Of a stretch of 64,000 nucleotides of DNA, positions 1-12,300 are shown one piece after another. Both the position numbers and the translations under genes were made by a program. Origin of the DNA: Hordeum vulgare subsp. vulgare (taxonomy: Eukaryota > Streptophyta > Magnoliopsida > Poales > Poaceae); the NCBI RefSeq assembly GCF_904849725.1, contig NC_058518.1, forward strand, positions 9,258,147-9,322,146, given 5' to 3'. The notes below the pieces were generated by a model. That model did not search any database, had not been told where the DNA came from, and saw only the letters and a list, made by a program, of their open reading frames with translations. Within the stretch, counting starts at the first letter, position 1. Every line of letters starts with the position of its first letter.

Positions 1-10
1 GCTACGTGGG

Positions 11-3000
11 TGTAGTGCCCCAAGTGTAAACCTTCCTTATTTGGAACCTATTGCAAGTGGGTCCACCTTGTCAGGGATATGATGATATCATTTGTGCCAT
101 GACTTCTTGTGATGTCCCTTGTATTTTTCTTCCTTGCATGCATGCATAACATATGTCTTGTGTTGTTGCAATATGGTCATAGCATTTCATGTGGTGGTTG
201 TGATCTTGTGGTTAGGTACCTTGTGATGCATGTGATCTTGTATATGTGATGAGGTGCTGTTATGATATCATGTGGTTGTGATGGTAGTACTAAGGGTAGT
301 GGTGCTTGTCATATTTTCAAACCCCTCTCTCTTTTAATTCCCTAGTTCATATATTAGTTTGCTCCTAAGCTGTTTTAAAAATGTCTTTTATTTAGGGATA
401 TTGTGGGTGTTAAGTGGTGCTAGTTTGGTGATTTTAAAAGTGTTGTAAACAGGTGCAATAAATACAAAACAGAGGCATTAATTATGTTTCCTTCTTTAAG
501 TGGTGCCACCTTGTGGGCTCCCTCCCACAAGGCATGCCCATCTTCCCCTTTCCCTCCACGCGCAGAGCCCAGCGAGGCCATCTCCTTCTTCCCTCACGCC
601 GTTCCCTTTCTCTCTGTCTTTCCGTTAGGCCACCAGAGAGGGCACGCAAGCGCCGTGAGCAGCAACGTCGAGGCCCCCCCCCTTTAAAATGTGTTGGCGT
701 CCATGCCATCTCGCCTAGGGTTCCCCTCCCCCCCCCCCCCTCGGCCGGCGCCGCCACCTCTCCCCATCGCCTTCTTTCCTCCCTTCCTTCCCTCGCGGTA
801 AGACTTCTGTAGGAGTAGCAGAGAGAGCAGAGAGGAGATCGCCGTGTCTACCCCGCCGTCGTCGCCGACCGGCGAGCCCGCCATGTCCAGGAGCTCGGGC
901 CTCGACCCCGCGTTCCATTCCCGTCGTCGGTAGAGTCGGGGAGCGACCACACCGACGGGGCCGAGCTCGTCTCCGCCGCGAACCCGGTGGTCTACCTCCT
1001 CTTATTCGGTTCGGCAGCAGCAGATCGTTCCTCTTCCTCGTCGTCGCCTCGTCGCCGTGGGTCTCTCTCCTTCCTTCCCCAAGGTGAGGCTGCACCTCCC
1101 CTTCCTTCTCCTCCTCGGTTCCGTCTAGATCCGCCGGGTGGCGTCGTCGTCCTTCTCTATCAGTAGATCGGCAGCAGGGTGCTATGTGTGGTGCTGTGCT
1201 CGGGTGTTGGCGTGCCTGTATGTTGTGCACCAGGGGTTCCTCCCCCTCGTAGGGCATCGTTGGTAGAAGAGGTGGCTCGCCTCTCCTCTTGGCGCATCAG
1301 CAGCAGCAACGTCGAGACAGCCCCATCGTTCTCCTTGACGCAGCTGCTATAGAAGTGCCAGATGATGTGATGCATGTGTGTGTTCATGTGAGAGATGTGT
1401 GTGTGTGTGTGTGTGTGCATACACATGGTGTTAGCCACATGTGTAGGTGTGTGTGTGTGGTGCCTCCCTTGTAGATGATGTAAGTGTAGGTGGCTTGTGT
1501 TCTTTTGCTTGTGTGTCTAGTTAGGTGGCAGTAGGTATGTGCATGTGTGTGTGAGTGTTGCACACACATGAGGTGTTGCTAGTGTATGTATGCATGTATG
1601 TGTAGCTTTCATATCACTTGCTTGATAGCCTTCCCTTATGTTGTACTTGGGGTCTTAGAGCTTATGATGAGATTGTGGTGTGATATGTATGTGGTAAAAC
1701 AGCCCCATATGCAAGTTGTGCACCTCCTCATGTTTAATATGAGAGAGAGCATGATGTGTGTGTGTGGGTGACTTAGTGAGAAGTATTTGTGTTGTTGATG
1801 TGCTTGACACCAACATGGGGTCCAAACCCTCATGTACATATTGTCTTTGTGCACATGAGCATAGCTATGTGATAGTTGTTCTAGTGAAAGTTGCATGAAA
1901 TGTTGCACTATTCACTATGTTGGATTCTATGTAGTTTTTCCTTCCTAGTTTGAGCTCACTTGCTCCAAGCAAGTGCATGTGTTTTATATATGTTTTTGGG
2001 GTAGAAAGATCCCAGGAATCCATTGGTGAAATCATTTTTGCCATTGGAACATTTTTCTGGAAAAGTCATATTTGCATTTTCGCTAAGTTTAGAGCTTGGT
2101 TCCATGGATTACGATGTGCTCTTGTATTTGTTTCTTGATTGTGGTAGTAGAGGGTGACCCCCTCTACCACATGTTGGTTTCAATTCATAATTTGGAATCC
2201 ATGTGTGCAAGTTGTGCCCATCCAAAGTAGGCTTGTGGCTGAAATTCCAGCTTAGTGAAAATCTGAGATTTTCACTAAGTCTGAGGATCTGATTATATTT
2301 TCTTCCCCTGTAGATGAGGTTGTGTTGGTCATTGTGTTGTGATCTAGCCCTAGCTATCAACTAAGAAGTTGGACCTGATATGTTTGTCTAGCTCCCTGTA
2401 AAATTTCATGTCATTTGGAGCCCTGTAGGTATTGTTTTGGCTGTTGTCAAAAAGCTTCAGAGCAAAGACAGAAAGTTAGGTGCAGGAATTTTCACTAAGT
2501 CCCTGTGATCTGATGGTTTTGGGAAAGTTTTCAGCCTTGTATCTTTCTGTGTTTAATTCCTTTTTGTGTGATTCTTGCTTGTGCTGGTAGTATTCTTGGC
2601 TAGCTACAGCCACATATATTATTTGTCATAGTTGGATGGTTGTAGGTGCTTTGCATGTAGCTCACAAAGTGCTATGATGCAGTTTATGGCAGATTGTGTA
2701 GTTTTGTCATTTTGATGATTGTGAGTGCTTAGTTGATGTTGTGGTGTTCTCCTTTGCTCCACACCATCCATGATGGGTTGTTTTATGTCTTGACAACCTG
2801 GGAATACCAGATTTGTGCCATTTGAGTGTGTGGTGATGATTTTGACACGTAGGGCTTCATATCTTGTTTCGTTGATTCCCGTTGATCCGTAGCTCCGATT
2901 GTAATGTTCTTTATATGGTTTTGCTTCGTTTTCACGAGACGCATATGATCATGTCATTCTCATGCATGTCAAAATAGGATAGCATGCAGTTCTGTCCAGG

Positions 3001-4833
3001 AACTTGTTCTAGATTCTTAAGCTTGTGTTAGTGATAGAAATAGTGATGCATGCTCATTTTTCATCTCATGCATCATGTGCTTGTTGCATATTGAGGTGCT
3101 GTTGTTCATTGGATGTTATTCTTATGTTGGGTAGCACCGGGATCGGAGAACGAATACGTGGAGTCAGGAGAGTACGTGCAGGACGATCAAGAACCATTCC
3201 AAGCTGAGGATATCACAGGCAAGATGATATGACCTTGATTCCATCTCTAGACTTTTTATGCTAGTTTGCGTTTCCATGTCATATGCTCGCTGCCTACCAC
3301 TGAAATATTTGCCTCTTGATATGTCATGAAACCAAACACTATCCCTACCTAGCAAAACTTGAATGGCTAAGTATGCTTTGCTCAGCTACTAATGTTAGTG
3401 TTGCTAGATGCAGGTGCTTTGTCTCATGTGACAACATGAGCTTGATATCATTATCTTAAATTCTTTTATTTAATTAATGCACCTATATACTTGGTAAATG
3501 ACGGAAGGCCTAGCCTTTTGTCGGGTGCTTTGTTCCGTTATTGCCGCCTTAGTTACCGGCTACCGGTGTTTGATTCCATAATGATCGCTCCTAACACGTT
3601 CGGGGTTGTTATGGGGACCCCCTCGATAAATCGCGTAGTGCTAAGGCTTGTCCGGCAGGACCCAACATTGGTGTTAATTTGCTAATCACTTGATAATAAA
3701 CTGCATAGGGAATAGCTACCCCGAGGATTTTAATCAACAACCCGGGCCAGTGCTCCTCATGAGCGTTGGTCCAACCCAGAGCAGCTTATTACGCTCCCCG
3801 GGGCAACTCGGTGTTTTGGCGTGGTAACCATCGCTCATCCAGCGTGTCCTGAGACTGAGATACGCGGCTCTTATCAGGGTCGCCGACACGTCGGGAGGTC
3901 CTGCTAGCCTTGCCTTACCTTAGCGATATATCTTGCGTATAGGAATCCCAGTGAAGCTTTGGTTTTCCCCAGAGTTGAGATTTTCCTCTAAGGAATCCGA
4001 CGAGATCACGAGATTCGTGATAGAGGATTACTTTGCGGCCTGTGTACGTTTGTGATGGACTAGTTGGAGCACCCCTGCAGGGTTTAATCTTTCGGAAAGC
4101 CGTGCCCTCGGTTATGTGGCAACTTGGAATATTTTGTTAACATCCGGTATTAGATAACTTAAACAAAAGCTAATAAAATTGCCAACTGTGTGCGTATCCG
4201 TGACTGTCCCCTCGAAAATCTCTCTTCAATCGGGAACACGGTGGGGTTATGAATGACGTAGGTAGGTGTTCAGGATCACTTAATGATGAAGTATTCACGA
4301 CCGCTAGTATAGACCACCTTCATATATGTTCTACGTAAGTTAGCCACCAACTCAAGTTTAGGATGTTGCAACCTTAAACACTTCACCTTATCCTACCTAA
4401 TAACTTGACTAGTTCTGGCACCAAGGTCTTAGATTGTTGAGTCCCCGCGGCTCACGGATTCCTTCACAATACCAATAGGTTCAGGTACCCCAGAGACAGA
4501 TGATCCCGACGGCACGCAGCTGGCGTGGCAGTACGATGAGGAGACAGACCGCATGTACGTGAACTATCCAGAAGATTGAGGCGTGGTCGTGATCGTGGGC
4601 CTGCAGGCAGGGTAGCATAGCCTTTCTATGTTTTGTAGTCCGTAGCGGAACTACTGTGGTTGTATGCGTGATGTACTCTGATAAATTTATGAGAAGGCAA
4701 TTGAACCCCTGATTGTCTATCTTTATTATTATGTATGTGCTGTGTTACCTGTTTGTGAGACGCTTAGATGCGCTCCTTTCCAATTCGGGGCCTCGATCCC
4801 TAGATCGGAAAGGACCGCATCTTGGTCGTTACA
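11..4833 (+). repeat. Very long 5' LTR of the gypsy element
   Basis: The segment begins TGTAGTGCCCC and ends TCGTTACA, immediately before a primer binding site, which fits the TG...CA rule. At about 4.8 kb it is unusually long for a plant LTR. Part of it (about 480-1260) is GC-rich and looks like an untranslated leader, with CT-rich stretches and short unrelated ORFs on both strands. A (TG)n tract lies at about 1396-1420. No conserved protein was seen inside, so the small ORFs are treated as chance. The second LTR is not in the window, so the 5' boundary rests on the TG start alone. Confidence 0.7.
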
Positions 4834-4835
4834 AG

Positions 4836-4850
4836 TTGGTAATCAGAGCC
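4836..4850 (+). promoter_or_regulatory. Primer binding site (tRNA-iMet type)
   Basis: TTGGTAATCAGAGCC lies 2 bases after the LTR end. It matches the usual TGGTATCAGAGC primer site of plant gypsy and copia elements except for one extra A. Confidence 0.8.
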
Positions 4851-5569
4851 TTACGACCATAGGAGCCTTTGTGTGATCGTATTTGGCCGAGTTGAGTCTA
4901 GAAAATGTTTTGAGTCTTAGTTATATCGGAGAGTAGGATTCTTTTTCTCCTCCTCTATGCTCCTATCTGCTTTAAGTTTCAGGGGAGTTGAGCTCCAGGG
5001 GATTCTTGCGCACATCGCCATCATTCAGATTTCTGAGTATCTAAGAACGAAGGATGTTCGTTATTGCTTCAATACTGGTAGTGGTGAGATAACCCCGATG
5101 TCCCCAGTACTGGTGCAGATTGTTCGGGGGTACTACCACACTGGTATCGTTGTGATCACAAGGATGTGTTGTAGATGAAGGTCCGAGATGCTGGTTGTGT
5201 GTTGATGTGATACAGGTGACGGGTTAGTTTAGGAGTTGTGTGAAATACTCCTTGTATCCGTGTACCAGATTGCATGACCAGTTATTTCGGGAATTCATAG
5301 GTGGGATATCAAGTAGTATCTTATAGGACTATCTTCCTACAGACGCTTGATTGAGGTTTGGGAGATCTCGATCATATGTTTGTTCCGAGCAATCCTAGCT
5401 CGCACTTGTTTGCAGTGGTCCTTATCGGAATTTTGCCGTCCGTCACTTTGTGGATGCATTCTTGTTATGTTGTTCAAGTGCAATTGCTAAATTCTGTTCA
5501 GATATTCTGTCTTTTGATTCAGCAATATCTTCAATTATTCTGTGGACTAATATGTTGTCCATCTTCAGG

Positions 5570-7609
5570 ATGGCTCCACCGACTCGTCAGAACCCAGGGC
5601 GTGAGGATATGCCGCCTCCACCACCTCCTCCCCCTCCGCCGCCGCCGCCTCCTCCTGCAGAGGCCTGGCAAGCAGTGATGGCAGCTACTAATGCAAACAC
5701 CCAGATGCTGATTCAGTTGCTGCAAGAGAGAGCCAACCAACAGCCAGGCAATTTTCAACATGGTGGAAATCAATTTGCGAGTCTGAGTCAGTTTCTGTCG
5801 AACCAGCCAAAGACGTTCACTTCTTGCGACCAGCCATTTGATGCAGAAGATTGGATCCGTGATATGAACAAACATTTCGAGTGTAGCAATGTGCGTCCGG
5901 AGGATTATGTCAAGTTTGCAACGTTTCAGTTGAAGGGGCAGGCTTCTATATGGTGGCAGCAGCTCAAGGACTCCAGAGGCGCCAGGGTGATGTCTTGGGA
6001 GGAGTTCTGTCGTGACTTCAGGTCCCACTACATCCCTTCCAGTTTTGTGGAGGAGATGCGTGAGAAGTTCAGGCGTTTGAAGCAGGGCGGCAATTCCGTG
6101 TACAAGTACAATGTTGAGTTCCACGAGCTGGCCCGTTACGCGCTGCAGGATATCCCGGATCAGAAGAGCAAGATTTATCAGTTCAGGGGTGGCTTGAAAG
6201 AAAACTTGCAGTTAGCTCTTGCCTTGCACGATCCTGAGGAGTTCGACAAGTTCTACAACCTAGCTCTCAGAGCAGAGGCAGCCTTGGCCCTTCCGGATGA
6301 TTCCAAGCCGTGCCAGGTCTTTTGCGACACTTCTCTCCAGGGTCTTGGTGCAGTCCTGATGCAAGATAAGAAGGTGGTTGCTTATACCTCCAGGCAGTTG
6401 AAGCCTGCGGAGAAGAACTATCATGTGCATGATCTCGAGCTAGCAGTTGTGGTTCATGCCTTGATGACTTGGAGACATCTCTTGTTGCAGCGTAAGGTTG
6501 AAGTCTTCACCGATCACAAGAGTCTCAAGTACATCTTCACTCAGCCTAACTTGAATCTTCGGCAAACACGTTGGGTGGAAATGCTCCAGGATTTTAATCC
6601 GAGTGTTGAGTACACGCCAGGCAAGGCAAATGTCGTGGCGGATGCTTTGAGCAGGAAGGCTTATTGCAACAGTTTGATTCTGCAACCTCTCCAGCCGGGT
6701 CTTTGTGAGTCTTTCAGGAAGCTCAACCTTCAGCTAGTACCTCAAGGATTTCTTGCGAACCTTCAGATCTCTCCTACCTTGGAAGATCAGGTCAGAGCAG
6801 CTCAGCTTCTTGACGCTATGGTGAAGAAGGTCAAGATTGGCATGGGAAAGAGTCTCCCCAAGTTTAAGTGCTTCACTGTTGATGCCAGGGACACGTTGTT
6901 TTTCGAGGATCGCCTTGTCGTCCCGAAAGGTGATCTCAGGAAGGTGATCATGGAAGAAGCTCATAACTCTCTGCTCTCTATTCATCCTGGAAGCTCCAAA
7001 ATGTACCATGACTTGAAGCAGACCTTCTGGTGGACTCGTATGAAACGTGAGATTGCTCAGTTCGTAAACGAGTGTGATGTATGTCGAAGGGTGAAAGCAG
7101 AACATCAACGCCCAGCAGGCCTTTTGCAGCCTTTGCTGATTCCCGAGTGGAAGTTTGATCACATTGAGATGAATTTCGTCACCGGATTTCCGGAGTCCAA
7201 GAAGGGTAATGATGCTATCTTCGTCGTCATCGACAAGTTGAGTAAAGTGGCTCATTTTCTTCCAGTTAAGGAGTCCATTTTAGCAGCTCAGCTGGCAGAG
7301 TTGTACACCTCCAGGATTGTCTCTTTGCACGGCGTGCCTATGATGATCTCTTCAGATCGCGGAAGTATCTTCACTTCCAAGTTCTGGGACTCCTTTCAGT
7401 CTGCTATGGGCACGAAGATCCGCTTCAGCACAGCGTTCCATCCTCAGACTAGTGGTCAAGTGGAGAGAGTGAATCAAGTTCTTGAGGATATGCTGAGAGC
7501 CTGTGTTATCTCTTTTGGCATGAATTGGGAAGATTGTGTGCCTTTCGCGGAGTTCTCGTATAACAACAGTTATCAAGCTAGTTCTGGCAAGGCTCCGTAC
7601 ACAGATTAA
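5570..7609 (+). pseudogene. Gag-RNase H-integrase fused polyprotein, internally deleted
   Basis: This uninterrupted frame of 679 codons starts at ATG 5570, after which a proline run (residues about 16-30) follows. Residues about 80-235 are a retrotransposon gag domain. At about residue 238 (base ~6285) gag passes directly into the start of RNase H (LALPDDSKP...), so the zinc knuckle, protease and the YVDD-containing reverse transcriptase are gone without loss of frame. RNase H runs to about residue 360 with DHKSLKY and ADALSR motifs. The H2C2 integrase zinc-binding domain is at about 465-510, followed by the integrase core. In the core, the first catalytic Asp (usual MDF) is Asn (MNF, codon 7172-7174). 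The SDRG Asp and the Glu of GQVERVNQ remain. The frame ends in a short unrelated tail at the truncation. Confidence 0.85.
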
Positions 7610-7651
7610 TTGTGTCCTTGGCCTTGCGGCGAACTGAACCAATTGACAATC

Positions 7652-9085
7652 TAAGGCCAACTCCACCGTGCGACCCCATCCTGTCCGGCCCCGTCCGTTT
7701 GAGGTAAAAGGGACAAATTGGTCGGCCCAGCGCGAGACGGGTCGGACCCATCTTGTCCGTTTTGTGTCCGGGACGACCCATTTCGAGCACAAACTTGCGC
7801 GGGGTTTGGGTCGCGGCGGACAGCAAACGGACGCGCGCTCGTCCGCGTCGGGGCCGCGTGGCAGGCGGCCACCTACCTCCCACCCGCCCACATCAATGCG
7901 CATGAGCGGTCGGGCCCGCCTGTCATCCGCCCAGGGAACGGTCGCGGTCCTTCTTAAATGGGGAAGTCGTGGACCGGTCGTCATCCACACTTCCCACTAT
8001 GCCCCGCGGCCTCCTCGAAACCCGACACCCCAAACCCTAGCCTCGAACTCGTCGGTCGGCCGCCTCGCAACCATGGGGCTCTGGAACTACGGCCGCAAGG
8101 GGATGCACGACCGCGAGGCTGGCTCCTCGTCGGGACGCCGCCGCGGCTCCGTGAAGGAGGAGGCCGCATCGCCACCGCGTTGGGCCTCCACGCCTGCTCC
8201 CTTCACCATCGGTCCTAGGCCCGCCGGGCAGCCCGACCAGCACTACCTCAGCGCTGAGGTATGCCGGCGCTACTGGGAGACGAGGACGCCGGTCCCGTGG
8301 AGCGACGTCCACCTCCCGAACAACTAGCACCTCTCCGCCGACCGGGTCCCGATCCCGCCGGTGCCGACGAGCGGTCGTGCGCCGCCGCCGCCTCCTCCCC
8401 CAACGACCTCTACTACGACGACAGCTACGCCCCCGATTCCGTGCTCTGGGACACGTGGCTCAGGGACGAGCACGACGTGCGGCGCGCCTCGTACTTCGCC
8501 GGCACGGTGTCGGGGCCGCGACGGCCACGTCGGGAGGTGCGCGGGCGTACACGGGTGCGCGGCCTCACGCCCACGTCGTGGCCTTCCCCGTCTCTGTCGC
8601 CACCTCCACCTCCTCGCATGACAGCGCACGAGGAGGCCCGGCTCATGCAACATGTCATGGCGGACTCCATGATCACGCATGATGAACGCCAATGGCCGGG
8701 CCCGCGCACCCGCGGCCCACCTCGACCTCGTCAGCGACGACGACGACACCGACGGCCACTGAAGACGACAACGGCCACGGCATTGACGAGCGTTTTTTAT
8801 TTTTATTTTTATGTTAATTATGTCAACGACGGTGAAACTCGGCCGTTTTGTGGCCGTGACCCTTAATTTTATGTTTTAAGTTTTTTTAACTATGTTTATT
8901 TACTTTTTTATTTAAGTTTTTCTAAAATTTTTTAATCACGTCCAACACGGACATGATTTGGGATGCGACTGCACGGTGGGCACACGCACGACCCAACGGA
9001 CAAAAGCGAACATGAACGAACCCATTACCGTCTCAAACGGACAAAATCCGGTCAAACTGAACGTCCGTTTGGGATCGTGCAGGTC
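7652..9085. mobile_element. Non-autonomous DNA transposon carrying a captured gene fragment
   Basis: The left end (GGCCAACTCCACCGTGCGACC, then repeated 'CCGTCCGTTTG' and 'GGACAAA' motifs) and the right end (8985-9085, 'CAAACGGACAAAATCCGG', 'CGTCCGTTTGGGATCG') carry the same motif set in opposite orientation, as in a family common in Triticeae. The outermost right end looks eroded and no target-site duplication could be read, so the boundaries are approximate and the superfamily is not assigned. Between the ends are a GC-rich broken gene (8073-8762) and an AT-rich 3' part (8790-8950). Confidence 0.5.
8073..8762 (+). pseudogene. Captured uncharacterised Triticeae gene, broken
   Basis: Translation starts at ATG 8073 (MGLWNYGRKGMHDRE...). 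It runs through a segment ending YWETRTPVPWSDVHLPNN and meets a TAG at 8326-8328 where a Trp codon is expected. The similarity continues in frame (HLSADRVPIPPVP), shifts frame near 8370-8395, continues as NDLYYDDSYAPDSVLWDTW...RRASYFAG and then as a segment near 8620-8690 (EEARLMQHVMADSM). It then shifts again to an acidic tail. I recognise this only as a repeated gene fragment of Triticeae transposons and know no function. One nonsense and at least two frameshifts show it is dead. Confidence 0.55.
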
Positions 9086-9376
9086 ATCGTGATAGAAACA
9101 GCTCACCAACCAGAGATCATTAGAGCCACTTGCAACACGCCGAAAGTCATACTAGTAAAAGATTGCAACTTGCATCCTCAAAAAAAAAAAAAAAAAATTG
9201 CAGCTTGCAACGTGGCTCCAGCAATAATTCATACCCACGGACATACATAGCGCACAGGTGCAACGACTGCTGGGTGCTGGCTCAGTGCCTCTTCTCTGCC
9301 TCCACTCCACTCTCTGGTTTATCCATCCGATCCACCAAGTCCAAGCACAGTGGACCGAGGCGAGGCGAGGCGAGGC
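9086..9376 (+). other. Upstream region of the NLR gene
   Basis: This is the short gap between the DNA element and the NLR start codon. It contains an A18 run (9181-9198). No clear TATA box was identified. The purine-rich stretch CGAGGCGAGGCGAGGC lies directly before the start codon at 9377. Confidence 0.4.
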
Positions 9377-12300
9377 ATGGTGTCGCCGGCGGGGCTGGTG
9401 GCGGAGAAAGCGGCGGCGACCGCCTTCGCGAACGTCGTCATGGGGAGGCTCAACAGGGAGCTCGAGAAGAAGTACCAGATGTGGAAGAACATCAGGACCG
9501 AGATCTCGTCTCTTCAGACGGACCTCGGCATCCTGGCGGCGGCCGTCGACGACCACCAGACCATGCCTGCCGCTCCCCGCACGGCCGTCACCAGGGTCTA
9601 CGGCGAGGAGATCCGCGAGCTGACCCATGACATCGAGGACTGCGTCGAGCGCTTCCTGCACCGCATCACCTGCAAGCCGGGCGCCTCCCGGGCTCGCCGG
9701 TCCGTTCACGCCATCAGGACGTTCCGCCCCCGTCTCCGGTTCGCCGCCAAGATCAAGGAGTTCAGGAGCCGCGTTGCTCAAGCACGCGAGCGGGCGTTGC
9801 ATGCTGCCATGCTCGCTGATGGTGCCCAACAATCAAACATCATCGATACCACGCAAAGAGCAGTGGGATATGCGCAGGATTGTCATCACCCTGTGGGCAT
9901 CGAGGATGCCGTCATGGAGCTCCGTAGGCTGCTCGACATCGAACCAAACCAAGATGAAGCAGAGGGCACACCGGCTGCAGCCCAGGCTCAGCTACGGGTG
10001 GTCGCCATAGTGGGATTTGGTGGCTCGGGGAAGACGACCCTCGCCAAGGCAGTCTACGACACCGTCCACGTTGAAGGATCACTCCGCTGTGCCTGGGTTG
10101 ATGGGCACTCGCTGGATCATAAGGATGCCGATGGGATCATCAAACATATAAGTGAGAAGCTTCATTTGGGGGAAGGGTGTTCTGCAACACTTCCTACAGA
10201 ATACCACCAGGACAGGTAATAAGGGTAACTAATCCTGCGCATCAACTACTTCCGATTTTACTCCTGCCAACTTAGTAGTAGTACAAGATAGCCTAGAATC
10301 ATGTATTAATGGGTATCCAATCAGGCTTAAATCAACCTTTTTCTTATGATGATGTGAACTGTACAGTGGGTGATTTTCATATGTAACTATTTTCAATCTG
10401 TCTAACAGGTACTTAATCGTTGTTGATGACATTAAGGACAAGCACTTGATGCACTGGAATACACTAAGGAATGCCTTCAGGAATAATGGCAGAATAATTG
10501 TGACAACGGCCACTCAGTCTGTAGCTAATAGATGCTGCAATCATCCCCGGGAAGAGGATAGATGTACCTTTGGCTATGTGTATAACATGAAAAGTCTTGG
10601 GGAAGAAGATTCTAGAAAGATAGCTCTCCTAGGAAGATGTACACCTGAGTTAGTGCTGGGTGCGGCAAAACTCCTGAAGAAATGTGGTGGTCTTCCGCTT
10701 GCTCTTTATAGTGTGGCCTGCCAATTGAGCTGTGAAAATGTACTCACGGCCACGGGTACATTCTGCAACAAATTGTGCAATGAGCTGGGTACGTATCTGG
10801 AACGCGAAGACGACGAGCCTAACTTTGCAAGGCTTCGAGGTGTGCTTACAGAAAACTACACCAGTTTGTCTGATTACACTGTCAGAACCTGCTTGATGTA
10901 TCTAGGTATATTCCCAATTGAACGCCCCTTCAAGAAAAATGTCATAATCAGGCGATGGTTGGCTGAAGGATATGCACGCCATCATCAAGGCCGGCACCAA
11001 ACTGCAGCCAATGAAAACTTCAAGGCATTTATCAACAAAAGTATCATTCTGCCTCTTGTTCCAATCAGCAATGACATGGGAAAGACGTGCAAAGCTCATG
11101 GTATCATGCACGCGTTCATGTTGCACAAGTCCATGTCTAAGAAATTCATCATGCCCTTTGGTGCTCAGCAAAAAAAAGTCCGTCACTTCTTCATCCATGA
11201 TGGCAACGGCGTAAATACAGGAACCATGCCTGACATTGATTTATCTCGTGTTCGATCTCTGACAGTTATAGGAAATGCATGTGATGCTATTTCCAGTTTC
11301 AGCCGGTACAAATTAACACGAGTGCTAGACTTGGAAGGGTGCATTGATGTGAAAGATTGTCATCTCAAAGACATTTGCAAGTTATGGAATCTAAGATATT
11401 TAAGCCTTGGGCCCAATATCACCGTGATTCCCAAGGAAATTGCACAACTGAAGTTGCTGGAGACACTTGATGCAAGCAAGACAAGGGTGAATGTCCTGCC
11501 AGTGGAAGCTATTGAACTACCCTGTTTGATTCACCTAATTGGAAAATTTAAGCTTCAAGACCCAGTCAAGGCAGAGAGACTGCCAAAAGAATGTATGTTG
11601 GAGACCGTTGCGGGATTCGTTCCCGACAAGGGTCGGGGATTTTTGCTACTTATGGACCATATGAAAAAGTTGAACAAGGTCAAGATATGGTGTGAGTGTG
11701 AGGAAACTGAACAAGGTCAGGCTGATATGAATGGTAACCTTTCGTAGGCGATCCAAAAGTATATTGAAACTCCGATGGGTGAAGACAACGTCCGCTCCCT
11801 GTCCTTTTACTTCCAAGGGTTGGCCCAAGGTACCCTTTCTGCTCTAGATCAAGTATGTCAACGCTACAGTTTGAGAGCAGGACATGTATGTCATCTCAGC
11901 TCACTCAAGCTACATGGCAACTCCAACCCAGCCATATTGCCTAAGTTTGTAGCCCTGTTTCGTGATCTCACTAAGCTAAGCATTTCGACCAGCATGTCTG
12001 TGACACAATATCTTCTGTCAGTGCTTGGCGAGATGCCTGTCTTGCTTTACCTCAAGTTGGCTGCCAACAGCGTCGACGGTTTGGTCATACAACATGGCAA
12101 GTTCAGGAGCCTGCACCGTCTGTGTCTTGAGCTGAAAGTTGTGGGGACGTCTGTCCTAACAATCGACGATGGAGCTCGGTCGGAAATTATCTCGCTCCAA
12201 CTGATCTGCAAGGATCTCATTGGTCTTTCCGGCATCGAAATCACACACCTTCGTGAGCTAAAGGAAATTGTTCTCCATCCCCTAGTGGCTGAAGAAACGA

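Larger units (their letters stand above)
11..7609 (+). mobile_element. Ty3/gypsy LTR retrotransposon, 3'-truncated
   Basis: The element consists of a 5' LTR (11-4833), a tRNA-Met-type primer binding site (4836-4850), an untranslated leader (4851-5569) and one long gag-RNase H-integrase frame (5570-7609). The frame stops inside the integrase region, just after the conserved 'SSGKAPY' segment. No 3' LTR is visible, because the sequence changes at about 7600-7650 into an unrelated DNA element. The gag type (WWQQL...SWEEFCRDF) and integrase suggest a Tekay/Del-like chromovirus, but no chromodomain remains to confirm this. The protease and reverse transcriptase core are missing, so the copy cannot be autonomous. 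Confidence 0.85.

Noticed and set aside
480..1260. Open frames in the GC-rich part of the long LTR
   Set aside because: Low-complexity Arg/Gly/Pro products on both strands with no domain, inside a noncoding LTR.
9350..9376. Upstream GTG extension of the NLR frame
   Set aside because: GTG is not a usual plant start. ATG 9377 begins a normal coiled-coil domain.
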